Source: Xanthomonas sp. DAR 35659 (GTDB lineage: Bacteria > Pseudomonadota > Gammaproteobacteria > Xanthomonadales > Xanthomonadaceae). From it: a DNA stretch of 64,000 nucleotides. The notes beneath the pieces were generated by a model. That model worked only from the letters and a program-made list of their open reading frames with translations. It did not search any database and was not told where the DNA came from. How positions within the stretch are numbered: position 1 is the first letter of the stretch; every line of letters starts with the position of its first letter. Positions 1 through 8,494 of the stretch are shown one piece after another. The stretch covers positions 5,012,001 through 5,076,000 of the forward strand of contig NZ_CP162488.1 of NCBI RefSeq assembly GCF_041242975.1, read 5' to 3'. The position numbers were made by a program, and so were the translations under genes.

Positions 1-112
1 ACCGACAGTTCGCTGCATCGCGCTTGAGCATGCCGCCACGCTGCGCGGCCGACAGCGGTCGGCATCGCAGGTAAACTGCGCGGCATTCAGCGCCGCCCCG
101 TCACTCCACGCC

Positions 113-934
113 ATGCCCCCTGTTCCCCCTCGGCCCGCGTCGCATTCCCTCTTCGCCAACCTGCGCAGCGCCGTCCGGCTCGCCGCGTTCGTGCTGGTCA
201 GCGTGCTGCTGATACCGCTGCAGTGGCTGCTGATGCGCGTCATCCGCGGACGTGGCGCCTTCGTGCTGCCTCGGCTGTGGTTCGCCTGCCTGCGCACACT
301 GCTGGGCATCCGTGTGGAGACGGTGGGCACGCCGCGCCGCGGCGGCGGCACGCTGTTCGTCGGCAACCACATCTCGCATTTCGATATCGTGGTGCTGGGC
401 AGCCTGCTGCACGCGCGCTTCATCGCCAAGAACGACATGGAACGCTGGCCCGGCATGCGCCATATCGGTGCGCTGGCGCAGACCGTGTTCATCAGCCGCC
501 GCCGGCTCGACGCGGCCCAGGTCGCCGCCGCAGTCGCCGCGCAGATCCGGCCCGAGCACGACGTGGTGCTGTTCGCCGAAGGCACCACGTCCTCCGGCGA
601 GCGCGTCGCCCCGTTCAAGTCGAGCCTGTTCTCGCTGTTCCTGGGTGGCGACGCCGCCGCGCGGCCATGGACGCTGCAGCCGTTCACCCTGGACGTGTTG
701 TCCGTCGATGGCCGCCGCCTGGCGCACGGTGGCGACCGCGACGCCTACGCGTTCTACGGCACGATGCAGGCCGGCGCGCATGTCGCGCAGTTCCTGCGCC
801 TGTCCGGCGCGGTGGTGCGGGTCACCTTCCATACGCCGATCGCGATCGCCGCCGGCAGCGACCGCAAGGCGCTGGCGCAGCAGGTGCACGCGATCGTGGC
901 CTCGGCGCTGGCAGCGCCCGACGGCGCGCCCTAG
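113..934 (+). CDS. 1-acyl-sn-glycerol-3-phosphate acyltransferase family protein
   Basis: PlsC-type acyltransferase of 273 residues, expected to transfer an acyl chain from acyl-CoA or acyl-ACP to a lysophospholipid or related acceptor at the inner membrane. A hydrophobic segment near residues 22-42 anchors the N-terminus. The catalytic NHxxxxD block is at residues 85-91 (His86, Asp91) and the FAEGT substrate-binding block at 154-158. Length and motif spacing fit the family. The first ATG was used; no strong Shine-Dalgarno is visible, so the start is moderately sure. It is convergent with the next gene, which ends 36 bp downstream. The exact acceptor (lysophosphatidate, ornithine lipid or other) cannot be read from sequence. 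Confidence 0.88.
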   Translation: MPPVPPRPASHSLFANLRSAVRLAAFVLVSVLLIPLQWLLMRVIRGRGAFVLPRLWFACLRTLLGIRVETVGTPRRGGGTLFVGNHISHFDIVVLGSLLHARFIAKNDMERWPGMRHIGALAQTVFISRRRLDAAQVAAAVAAQIRPEHDVVLFAEGTTSSGERVAPFKSSLFSLFLGGDAAARPWTLQPFTLDVLSVDGRRLAHGGDRDAYAFYGTMQAGAHVAQFLRLSGAVVRVTFHTPIAIAAGSDRKALAQQVHAIVASALAAPDGAP

Positions 935-970
935 GCCGGACCACTGCGCCGACGCGGCGCCACGCCACGC

Positions 971-1396
971 CTAGGGATCGATCGGCTGGCTGCGCGAACA
1001 GGTGGCGATGAAATCCGCGGCGCCATTGAAGAACAACCGCCAATGCCTGCGCAAACGGCCGTTGCGGTTGCTGGCGCTCAGCGGCTGGACCACGCGCTGC
1101 CCGCACATGGCGGGAGACACCGTGGTCCGGGTTTCGAACGTCTGCGCGAGCGCCAACGGTCCGCGCATGGACCGCGTTACCTTCCAGCGCACCACCTCGA
1201 CCACAGGCGCCAGCGGCAGCACGGCGTCGACCGATTCCTCGTACCGCAGCGACAGCATCTCCGCCTCGACCGCGATCGGCGCACGCTGCTCCGCGTCTTC
1301 CGGACTGTCGTACATCACGCAACTGCACGCCGCGGCGGCGAACGGCAGCAGGCTCAACAGCAGGGCGCACAGCGTCCTCGCCGGTGCCGCCGTCAT
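971..1396 (-). CDS. putative exported lipoprotein, unknown function
   Basis: 141 residues. A hydrophobic N-terminal signal ends in an Ala-Ala-Ala-Ala-Cys stretch resembling a lipobox, so the mature protein may be lipid-anchored or periplasmic; a second Cys follows two residues later. The rest is a mixed beta-rich domain with no family I recognise. The start codon overlaps the stop of the upstream gene (positions 1393-1396, ATGA-type overlap), which fixes this start and indicates translational coupling. Function unknown. Confidence 0.75.
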   Translation of the reverse strand: MTAAPARTLCALLLSLLPFAAAACSCVMYDSPEDAEQRAPIAVEAEMLSLRYEESVDAVLPLAPVVEVVRWKVTRSMRGPLALAQTFETRTTVSPAMCGQRVVQPLSASNRNGRLRRHWRLFFNGAADFIATCSRSQPIDP

Positions 1397-2391
1397 GCAT
1401 GCCCCTCGGACGCCAGGTCGTGCGCAGGCGGCGCAGCCAGCGGTTCGGGCGGAAACACCACCACGTACTGCTTGCGGAACTCGAGCCCGGCATACGCCGG
1501 CCAGGTGGCGGCATAGCGACGCAGGCATGCGGCGCCCTCGGGGAAATCGACGCCATTGATCCGGCAATCGGCCGCGATCTCGCCCGCGGCGTCGCGCGTG
1601 GCGAACAGACGGATGCCGAGCATGCGCGTGTCGCCTTCCAGCAGCGGCAGGAACGCCTCCAGGCTCTGGGTGAACAGGCAGCACGGGCAGAACGCGTGCG
1701 CCTGCTCGTCGTCGTCTTCGTCGTCTTCGTCTTCGTCTTCGTCTTCATCGTCATCGACGTCATCGTCGACGTTGCCCTCGCCGTCGAAATCTTCGTCGTC
1801 GTCTTCGAAGTCGTCTTCGTCTTCGTCTTCGTCATCGCCGACGGCGCAGGACGCGGCCGGCACAGCACCCCCCAGGCGTGCGACCGGCCCGAGCACGACC
1901 TCGCGCAGATGCGCGGCCGGCGGCGGCAACTCCAAGCGCATGGTCATGCAGCGACGGTCCTTCCGCGCCACCGACACCGCCTCGGAAAGCGCGAGCAGGT
2001 CGGTGCGCGCCCAGGTCGCGAAGCCCGACGCCAGGCTCTGCTCGACATCGTTCCCCGCCGCGTGCTGGAACTCGGTAAGACCATCGGGAAACAGCGCGCT
2101 GTGACGGACCTGGATGGCGGTGGCGGTGCGAACTCCGTCAGGCGGCAACTCCGCCACCTCCATCAGTTCGACGAACACCCGCAGCTCGCCATCGAGGAGC
2201 AGGTGATCCGCGTGCAGCACCGGTGTCCGGCCCGCCTCTTCCAGCACCTGCGCCAGCAAGGCGCGCAGGCCGCTGCCGTCGATGGGCGGGGCGCCGGCCG
2301 CCGAGGCACCATCGGCTGGCGCCGCGGCCTCGGTCGTGGCCGGCTCGGGCGGCCGCGTGTCGGCGGAACGGCGTCGCAATCGCTTGAACAT
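1393..2391 (-). CDS. DUF6348-like hypothetical protein with an internal polyacidic insert
   Basis: 332 residues. The start at 2391 is preceded by a GGAG box 5 bases upstream. Residues about 40-180 and 235-320 look like the two halves of a DUF6348-type protein (recognised from memory, not searched). Between them, residues 186-229 are almost only Asp and Glu. A CPCC pair sits at residues 235-238, directly after the acidic run. No signal peptide, so cytoplasmic. It is translationally coupled to the small lipoprotein-like gene downstream. Codons of the acidic run form a simple-sequence repeat whose length could vary between strains. Function unknown. Confidence 0.72.
   Translation of the reverse strand: MFKRLRRRSADTRPPEPATTEAAAPADGASAAGAPPIDGSGLRALLAQVLEEAGRTPVLHADHLLLDGELRVFVELMEVAELPPDGVRTATAIQVRHSALFPDGLTEFQHAAGNDVEQSLASGFATWARTDLLALSEAVSVARKDRRCMTMRLELPPPAAHLREVVLGPVARLGGAVPAASCAVGDDEDEDEDDFEDDDEDFDGEGNVDDDVDDDEDEDEDEDDEDDDEQAHAFCPCCLFTQSLEAFLPLLEGDTRMLGIRLFATRDAAGEIAADCRINGVDFPEGAACLRRYAATWPAYAGLEFRKQYVVVFPPEPLAAPPAHDLASEGHA
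1705..1836 (-). repeat. GAY/GAR codon microsatellite inside a coding region
   Basis: About 130 bases made almost wholly of Asp and Glu codons, seen on the plus strand as interleaved GTC/TTC/TCG triplets. It encodes residues 186-229 of the host protein. Such tracts can change length by replication slippage in multiples of three without breaking the frame. Confidence 0.85.
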
Positions 2392-2735
2392 CCTTGCTCC
2401 AGTGGCATCCGAGAGAATCCTCGCGCGCCAGAGTATAGAGGTCGGCAGGCGCCGGCCGACCGCGCATGACGGCGCGCGACAAGCCGGCCTCGGCACCGCC
2501 CGTGTCGCCTGCCGGTCGTGCCGTGCGGCCTCCGGACAGACGCCCGCCCCCATCTGTCTACAGCGCCCGTGTCCGCTGCGCGGCGGTCGTGGCGTTGTCA
2601 TCGGCAGGCGACAGCGACCGGCGCGGCGTCATCCGACCCGCACGGCAAGACCCGCCGCCGCCCGCCTGCCATGCGCGCCTCCCCACCTGGATGGCGTGCG
2701 CGCAGGCCCATCCCAATCGTTCATGGAGAACGCAC
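2392..2735. other. intergenic region between divergent genes
   Basis: 344 bases separating the acidic-insert gene (minus) from the peptide/MNIO operon (plus). It must hold both promoters, but no confident -35/-10 pair, operator or hairpin stands out. The only clear signal is a GGAG ribosome-binding site at 2725-2728, eight bases before the peptide gene. Confidence 0.5.
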
Positions 2736-2972
2736 ATGAAGAGAACCAGGACCAGCTCGTCGCTCCGCTCCCCGCACGCGGTCACCGTCGCGATACCGGT
2801 CGACGTCGGCAACGATCTCGACAAGATGAACAAGGTCACCCGCGAAATCCTCGGCCGGCTCGGCTGCGCCGGCTGCCATTCCGGCTTCGACCTGCGCTTC
2901 GTGCTCGAACGCGACTTCCGGGTCAATCCGGCGCTGGAGATCGAAGGGTTCATCCCGCGGCTTGGCGGCTGA
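2736..2972 (+). CDS. candidate RiPP precursor peptide with a CAGC-H motif
   Basis: 78 residues. The start is set by a GGAG ribosome-binding site eight bases upstream. No signal peptide. The N-terminal half is basic and Ser/Thr-rich; a Leu-rich helix leads to an LGCAGCHSG block at residues 42-50 (Cys44, Cys47, His48). The stop is three bases before the start of a DUF692/MNIO oxidase gene, so the two are almost certainly one operon. MNIO enzymes are known to modify Cys residues, often in short peptides encoded next to them (methanobactin, 3-thiaglutamate, ChrA, bufferin systems). That suggests this peptide is the substrate and the Cys/His block the modified site (inference). Alternatively it is a small protein partner of the enzyme. 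Confidence 0.65.
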   Translation: MKRTRTSSSLRSPHAVTVAIPVDVGNDLDKMNKVTREILGRLGCAGCHSGFDLRFVLERDFRVNPALEIEGFIPRLGG

Positions 2973-2975
2973 GCG

Positions 2976-4430
2976 ATGGCGTCGGCGCTGCACGCGCTGC
3001 CCGACCTCGGCGTCGGCCTGGTGCTGTGGCCGGCGTTGATGCCGGTTCTGGCCGAGGACGACGGCGCGATCGGCGTGGTCGAGATCGAACCGGAATTCTT
3101 CTGGTTCGAGAGCGGCGACGCGCAGGCGCCGATGCGCATCGACAGTGGCATGGTGCGGCAGCTCGCCGAGTTGCCGCACCACAAAATCGTGCACGGCGTG
3201 ACCGCGCCGGTCGGCGGCGGCATCGGGCCGACGCCGCACGGCCTGCAGCTGATGCGCGAGGTGGTGCAGCGCCTGCAGGCGCCGTGGGCCAGCGAACACC
3301 TGAGCTTCAACGCGGTGCCGGTGGACGGCGGCCCGGTCGATTCCGGCTTCCTGCTGCCGCCGCTGCAAACCGTCGAGAGCGCACGCCAGGCGGCGGCCAA
3401 CATCCGCACGATGGCGCGCGGGTTGCGGGTGCCGTTCGCGGTGGAGAACAACGTCAACTATCTGCGCCCCGTGGCTGGCGAACTCAGCGACGGCGCCTTC
3501 CTGGCCGAGGTCGCGACACTGGCCGACTGCGGCATCCTGCTCGACCTGCACAACCTGTGGACCAACGAGAAGAACGGACGCCAACCGGTGCGCGCGGCGC
3601 TCGCCGCGCTGCCGCTGGAGCGCGTATGCGAACTGCACCTGGCTGGCGGTTGCGCGCATCGCGGCTATTGGCTGGACGCGCATTGCGGCCTGGTGGACGC
3701 GGCCCTGATGGAGCTGGCGGCGGAGGTGGTGCCGGCACTGCCGAACCTGCGCGCGATCGTGTTCGAGATGTTGCCGACCGCGTTGCCGCAGGTCGGCATC
3801 GCCGATGTACGACGGCAGATCGACAGGCTGCATGTGCTGTGGGCGCTGCGCCGGCCGGGCACGCGCGCGCCGCCCTCGGCGCCGGACCGCCACCGCGACG
3901 ACGCCCATGGCCTGCCGTCGCCGGCCGCCTGGGAGCGCACGCTGGGCGCACTGGTGCGTGGCGATGCGCCGGATGCGGATCCGGTCGCCGTATTGCTGGG
4001 CGACCCCGGTGTCGCGCTGCTGCGCGAACTGGCCGGCCACGCCCGCGCCGGGCAGATCGCCAGCGCCGCGCGGCTGACCACGCGCATGCTGCTGGCGCAC
4101 GGCGGGGAGGCCGCCTTCCAGGCGCTGTTCGCGGACTATGCGGTGCGGCAACCGCCGCGCCAGTTCGCCAGCAGCGAGGCGCTGGCCTTCCTCGATCACG
4201 TGCAGCGCGCGGCACCGGCGATCCCGCACCTGGCGCAGGTGGCGGCGTTCGAATGCGCGGTGATCGGCTCCGCGCTGCACGGCAACGCCCGCCGCGTCGC
4301 CTTCGAGGGCGACCCGGTGCCGCTGCTCACCGCACTGGCCGAACGACGCACGCCGCCCGCGACGCTGGCGCCCGGCCGCTTCGCGATCGAGTTGCAGGGC
4401 GGTGCGGTGGTCGCGATCCGGACGTGCTGA
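2976..4430 (+). CDS. DUF692 / MNIO-family multinuclear iron oxidase with C-terminal partner-like domain
   Basis: 484 residues. Residues about 10-285 form a DUF692 TIM-barrel domain. Candidate metal ligands in order are SEH near 106-108, Glu157-Asn158, Asp190-x-His192-Asn193, His221 in an HLAG block, Asp234-x-His236 and Glu264; this set and order match MbnB/TglH-type enzymes. These di/tri-iron enzymes oxidise Cys residues of a peptide substrate using O2. The family is usually 270-300 residues long. Here about 190 more residues follow, Ala/Leu-rich and helical, containing a PxxPxLAQVAAFECAV stretch that resembles the DUF2063-type partner normally encoded as a separate gene. The enzyme may therefore be fused to its own recognition subunit (inference). 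The gene starts three bases after the peptide gene. Confidence 0.85.
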   Translation: MASALHALPDLGVGLVLWPALMPVLAEDDGAIGVVEIEPEFFWFESGDAQAPMRIDSGMVRQLAELPHHKIVHGVTAPVGGGIGPTPHGLQLMREVVQRLQAPWASEHLSFNAVPVDGGPVDSGFLLPPLQTVESARQAAANIRTMARGLRVPFAVENNVNYLRPVAGELSDGAFLAEVATLADCGILLDLHNLWTNEKNGRQPVRAALAALPLERVCELHLAGGCAHRGYWLDAHCGLVDAALMELAAEVVPALPNLRAIVFEMLPTALPQVGIADVRRQIDRLHVLWALRRPGTRAPPSAPDRHRDDAHGLPSPAAWERTLGALVRGDAPDADPVAVLLGDPGVALLRELAGHARAGQIASAARLTTRMLLAHGGEAAFQALFADYAVRQPPRQFASSEALAFLDHVQRAAPAIPHLAQVAAFECAVIGSALHGNARRVAFEGDPVPLLTALAERRTPPATLAPGRFAIELQGGAVVAIRTC

Positions 4431-4860
4431 GGGGCGGGTGGACGCTGCGATTGCGTGCGTCTGTGTGTCGCGCCGATACCAGCGGCGGTGGTCGATGCGC
4501 AATGGGAGGCGTCGTTGCTGCTTCGCTGGTGTTCGCGCGCGCGTGGGGCGCGATGCGGACGAGGTGAGGTTCCTGGCGTGGCGATTGCGATGCGCTGACG
4601 GCTGGGCGTGCAGGACGCCGGTGATGCGCTGGGGCCGCTACCGAAGCAGTGAGCGGTGACCGTCGCTGTGGCGGACTGTTGGGGTCATGCGAGCTGCAGC
4701 CTCGATTCGCGTTAGTGAGGTTCTGTCGCGGCTAAAGCCGCTCCTACAGGAGCGAGTTGCGGCCTGGATTCGCGTGGCGGGGTTTCTGTCGCGGCTGAAG
4801 CCGCTCCTACAGGGGGCGGATCCGGTGTTGGGCGGATCCGCGTCGCTTGGCGGCGGACCG
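4431..4860. repeat. intergenic region with two tandem REP-type palindromes
   Basis: No gene is supported in these 430 bases. Two copies of the GTCGCGGCTRAAGCCGCTCC palindrome lie at 4725-4749 and 4788-4812, both in the same orientation. They are 63 bp apart and the sequence between them is itself partly duplicated, so this is a degenerate 63-bp tandem repeat. The convergent position of the flanking genes suggests the palindromes act as 3'-end structures. Confidence 0.8.
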
Positions 4861-5592
4861 CTACGGCTTTGCCGCCTCGCACAGCTTGCGGTTGAACCAG
4901 GTGGACTTGGCGATCGGCAGATAGCTGTCCCAGTCGGTCGGCGGCAGCATGCTGCCGCTGTCGTCCAGTTGCTTCTGGAACGACGCCTCGTCGCGGCTGC
5001 GGCCCGCCATGGTGCTGTCCAGCGCAGCCAGGCATTCCTTCGGACGCCCCAACCGCAGCAGGGTGATGGCGCGGTCGTTGATGAAGCGGTCGCGCTCCAG
5101 CCAGTTGAAGAAGGTGCCGCATTCCTTGTCGAACGCGTCCATGCCCGCCAGCGCCTGCGCATAGCGCTTGCCGCGATAGTCGGCCAGGTACGCCGTGCGC
5201 CGCTTCTGCTCCGCCGGCGCGGTGCAGCCCGCCGGCAAGGCCAGGTACTCGTCTTCGAAGCTGGCGCGCATGCCGCAGTAATCGCGGCAGCTCTCCTGGG
5301 TCAGCGCCTTCACGTCGAAGCCGCCGGGCGTGGGCTTGAACGACACCCGACACGGCGTGTCGCCGGCGTCGTGGGTCTCGCCGATCTCGCCGCGCAGCGC
5401 GCCGGACAGCGTGCAGGTGTGGCCATTGGCCCCCACCGACTCGATCGAGAACCGGCGCGCGCTGCCCTGCCCGCTGATCTCCAGGCTGCCCCAGCCGCCC
5501 TTGGTGGCGTACTCGCCAGACGCCGACTCGGCCGCCGCGGCGCCGAACGCCATGGCGCACAACAGCGCCGTCCATGTCCATCGTGCTGCCAT
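4861..5592 (-). CDS. secreted hypothetical protein
   Basis: 243 residues with a typical signal peptide (residues 1-21, AAAA before the mature end). The mature part has two visible regions: a beta-rich half with Cys pairs (about 25-110) and a helical half with a CRDYCG block near 102-107 and further Cys residues, probably disulphide-bonded in the periplasm. The N-terminal half recalls small secreted lysozyme-inhibitor-like folds only weakly. No function is assigned. It stands alone, divergent from the TonB-dependent receptor downstream. Confidence 0.78.
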   Translation of the reverse strand: MAARWTWTALLCAMAFGAAAAESASGEYATKGGWGSLEISGQGSARRFSIESVGANGHTCTLSGALRGEIGETHDAGDTPCRVSFKPTPGGFDVKALTQESCRDYCGMRASFEDEYLALPAGCTAPAEQKRRTAYLADYRGKRYAQALAGMDAFDKECGTFFNWLERDRFINDRAITLLRLGRPKECLAALDSTMAGRSRDEASFQKQLDDSGSMLPPTDWDSYLPIAKSTWFNRKLCEAAKP

Positions 5593-5833
5593 CGCGATTC
5601 CAGAATCGTGGGGGAGGCGGGATTGTCCTCCATCCGGCGCGGCGCGGGCCAGTGAGCGGCGCGCGACTCCTGGTGTCGCGCGGCATCGCCCACCTGGCCG
5701 AGGTCGGGACGCCGCGCGCCGCGGCAGCCAGGGTGGCTACCGCGGCGGCCAGCGCGACCACGGCGGGGAACAGCCAGCGCCGCCGGCATCAGCGTCGCGA
5801 ACGCCACGCAACCCCTCCCCATTCAGTTAACAT

Positions 5834-5850
5834 ATGAGATTAGTTCTCAT
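5834..5850 (+). promoter_or_regulatory. candidate Fur box upstream of siderophore receptor
   Basis: The 17-base sequence at 5834-5850 holds the inverted arms ATGAGA and TCTCAT around a five-base AT-rich centre, close to the TGAGAAT-N-ATTCTCA form of the Fur operator. It ends 12 bases before the receptor ATG, so Fur bound here would block transcription or early elongation. This predicts iron-repressed expression of the receptor. Confidence 0.7.
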
Positions 5851-5862
5851 TCCGGATCCGTC

Positions 5863-7953
5863 ATGCCCCAGCCTCCCCGCCTCCGCCGCCTGCCCTTGGC
5901 CATCGCACTCGCAGTGGGGTCGGCAGGCCACGTCGCCGCCGCGCAGGAGGCCGGGACCGATGCGGTCACCCTGGACCAGATCTCGGTCTACGGGCGCGTC
6001 ACCGACGCGACCACCCTGCAGATTCCGCAGACCGTGGACGTGATCGACCGCGCGATGATCGACGCCACCGGCAGCGAGACCGTGGGCGATGCGCTGCGCT
6101 TCGTCCCGGGCGCCTCGCGCGATGGCTCCACGCTCGACGCATTCGGCGACACCTACCTGATCCGCGGCTTCGCCGCGAACCAGACCGTCAACGGCATGAC
6201 CGCCAACGCGCTGCGCCAGGCGCGCGATGCGGTCGCCATCGAGCGCATCGAAGTGCTCAAGGGCCCGGCCTCGGTGCTGTACGGGCAGTTGCAGCCGGGC
6301 GCGGTGGTCAACATCGTCACCAAGCAGCCCGAACGCGTCTGGGGCTTCGAAGGCACGCTCAAGTACGCGCGCTTCGACGACTGGCGCGGCACCGTCGATC
6401 TCACCGGCCCGCTGTCCGCCGACGGCGCGGTGCGCTTCCGCCTGACCGGCGCGGTCGACGACAGCAAGTCGTTCGTGGACTTCTGGAACCGGCGACACCA
6501 GTTCATCGCGCCGTCGCTGGCCATCGACCTGGGCGAGCGCACCACGCTGACGCTGGAGGCGTTCCACACCCGCAATCGGCTGCAAGGTTTCTACAACGGC
6601 GTGCCGGCCGAAGGCACCGTGCTGGCCAACCCGAACGGCCGGCTGCCGCGTTCGCTGAGCTTGGTCGATCCCACCTTCGATCCCTCCATCCGCAGCAACA
6701 CCGATGTCAGCGCGCGCCTGGAGCATGCCTTCAGCGACAACGTCCGCTATCGCGCGGCGGCCTCCTGGACACGCGAAGAGGTCGACGAGGAAACCGTGTT
6801 CGGCGTGCTCGGCTGGGACGAGCCGCAACGCACCCTGACCCGCGCGGTGCTCGACGGACACGCGCGCGGCGAGGCCTGGTCGGCGCACAACGACCTCGCC
6901 TGGCAGGCCAGCACCGGCGCGCTCAGCCACGACATCGTCGCCGGCGCCGACTACACCCGCTTCAACCGCCACAGCGCCAGCGCCACCGGCCTGGCCAGCA
7001 GCCTGGACCTGTACGCGCCGGTCTATGTGTTCGACCGCCGCCCCGACGTGATCCCGCTGCCGTCGCGCAGCAGCACCGGGCACGAGGCGATACGCACCCT
7101 TGGCCTGTTCGCGCAGGACCGCATCGGCCTCACCGAGACGCTGCGGGCCGTGGTCGGCGCGCGCTGGTCCTCGTACCGGCAGGACACCGCCTCGTGGTCG
7201 GGCCGCGCCGGCAACGGCCGCTTCGCGCAGACGCAGGAGGCGTGGACCACCCAGTTGGGGCTGCTCTACACGCCAAGCGAGGATCTCGCCCTGTTCGCCA
7301 ATCGCACCACCTCGTTCCTGCCGGTGTCCGGACTGACCGCGCGCGGCACGCCGCTGCAGCCGGAAACCGGCGTGCAGTACGAAGTGGGCGCGAAGTCCTC
7401 GTTCTGGAACGGACGGCTGGTCGCGACCGGCGCATTGTTCCGGCTCGAACGCCAGGACGTGGCGGTCGCCGACCGCGACAATCCCGGCGCGCTGGCCGCC
7501 ATCGGCAAGCAGCGCTCGGAGGGCGTGGATCTCTCGGCACGGCTGGGCCTGCACGGCTGGCAGCTGCAGACCGGCTACGCCTACACGCACGCCAGGACCA
7601 TCGAGGACAGCAACGCCGCCCTGGTCGGCGCGCCCATCCGCAACGTGCCGCGGCACAGTTTCGTGCTGCAGACCGACTACCGCTTCAACGACGGCGCGCT
7701 GAGCGGCCTGCGCGTCGGCGCATCGGCCACCTACACCGGCACCCGCAGCGGCGACGTCGAGGACAGTTTCTCCCTGCCGGCGTACTGGCGCACCGACCTG
7801 TCGCTGGACTACGAACTCGGCCAGCGCCTCACGCTGGGCATGCGCGTGGACAACGTGGCCGACCGGCGCGGCTACACCCACGCCTTCAGCGCCTTCGAAG
7901 TCTGGCCGGACATCCCGCGCACCACCAGTGTCACGCTGAGCTATCGCTACTAG
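5863..7953 (+). CDS. TonB-dependent siderophore receptor
   Basis: 696-residue outer-membrane receptor. Signal peptide at residues 1-27, a TonB-box-like LDQISVYG near 36-43, a plug domain (about 45-160, with the IERIEVLKGPASVLYG signature) and a C-terminal beta-barrel ending in an aromatic residue (Tyr). The family imports ferric siderophores using TonB energy. The sequence is complete with no frameshift. A Fur-box-like palindrome lies just upstream. It has no transport or biosynthesis genes beside it, so the siderophore cannot be named and may be a xenosiderophore. Confidence 0.93.
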   Translation: MPQPPRLRRLPLAIALAVGSAGHVAAAQEAGTDAVTLDQISVYGRVTDATTLQIPQTVDVIDRAMIDATGSETVGDALRFVPGASRDGSTLDAFGDTYLIRGFAANQTVNGMTANALRQARDAVAIERIEVLKGPASVLYGQLQPGAVVNIVTKQPERVWGFEGTLKYARFDDWRGTVDLTGPLSADGAVRFRLTGAVDDSKSFVDFWNRRHQFIAPSLAIDLGERTTLTLEAFHTRNRLQGFYNGVPAEGTVLANPNGRLPRSLSLVDPTFDPSIRSNTDVSARLEHAFSDNVRYRAAASWTREEVDEETVFGVLGWDEPQRTLTRAVLDGHARGEAWSAHNDLAWQASTGALSHDIVAGADYTRFNRHSASATGLASSLDLYAPVYVFDRRPDVIPLPSRSSTGHEAIRTLGLFAQDRIGLTETLRAVVGARWSSYRQDTASWSGRAGNGRFAQTQEAWTTQLGLLYTPSEDLALFANRTTSFLPVSGLTARGTPLQPETGVQYEVGAKSSFWNGRLVATGALFRLERQDVAVADRDNPGALAAIGKQRSEGVDLSARLGLHGWQLQTGYAYTHARTIEDSNAALVGAPIRNVPRHSFVLQTDYRFNDGALSGLRVGASATYTGTRSGDVEDSFSLPAYWRTDLSLDYELGQRLTLGMRVDNVADRRGYTHAFSAFEVWPDIPRTTSVTLSYRY

Positions 7954-8016
7954 GCTGGTGCGCGCGCCCGTAGCTCCAGCCACTCGCGCGCATGGCCGTG
8001 GACACGCGCTACCGCG

Positions 8017-8427
8017 CTATTGGTGCTTGAGGTGCACCGCCTCGATGCCCGCCACCTTGCCGTCCGTGCCGAGATGGAAGGTCATCACCACCGAGCGCGG
8101 ATCCGGATCCAGCATCGCCCGGCCGCGATCGTCTCGGACCACCAGCGTGTCGGCGCCGCTGGCGACAACGCGCGAACTTGGAGAGTGCGCGAACATCGCC
8201 AGGATCTCGGCCTTCGGCGTCCCCAGCGGGATGTACCGGGCCACGATCGCGCCGACGTCGATGCGCTCAAAGCCGTGCGGCTGGCCGGATCCGTAGATCG
8301 CCTCGAGCATGGGAGCGACCGCGGCGTTCGCCGCGGTCGGGCGGACTGCGGCGTCGCGCGGCGTTTCGGTACACGCCGGCACCACGACCGCAAGCGCGAG
8401 TGTCAATGCGACAAGAGCAATCTTCAT
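8017..8427 (-). CDS. small lipoprotein-like hypothetical protein
   Basis: 136 residues. Start chosen at 8427 (MKIALVAL...), where a typical signal peptide begins; it ends VVVPAC, a plausible lipobox with Cys19. The mature domain ends in beta strands reading VVMTFHLGTDGKVAGIEAVHL, a pattern seen in small periplasmic outer-membrane-associated lipoproteins. It is convergent with the TonB receptor. Function unknown. Confidence 0.72.
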   Translation of the reverse strand: MKIALVALTLALAVVVPACTETPRDAAVRPTAANAAVAPMLEAIYGSGQPHGFERIDVGAIVARYIPLGTPKAEILAMFAHSPSSRVVASGADTLVVRDDRGRAMLDPDPRSVVMTFHLGTDGKVAGIEAVHLKHQ

Positions 8428-8494
8428 CGTCGTCCGGATGCCGAGCGTTGCAGCGGATGCTACAAGATCCGGTGAGGGCGCGCGGCAGCGCCGC

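Noticed and set aside
2862..2882. CAGCH in the small peptide as a c-type heme site
   Set aside because: CxxCH matches the heme-attachment motif, but the peptide has no signal sequence, is not exported, and is coupled to an MNIO gene, so heme attachment is unlikely.
5827..7983. 718-codon open frame on the minus strand opposite the TonB receptor
   Set aside because: High-GC antisense shadow: low-complexity Arg/Gly/Ala/His-rich product, no start signal, and the plus-strand frame has clear receptor domains.
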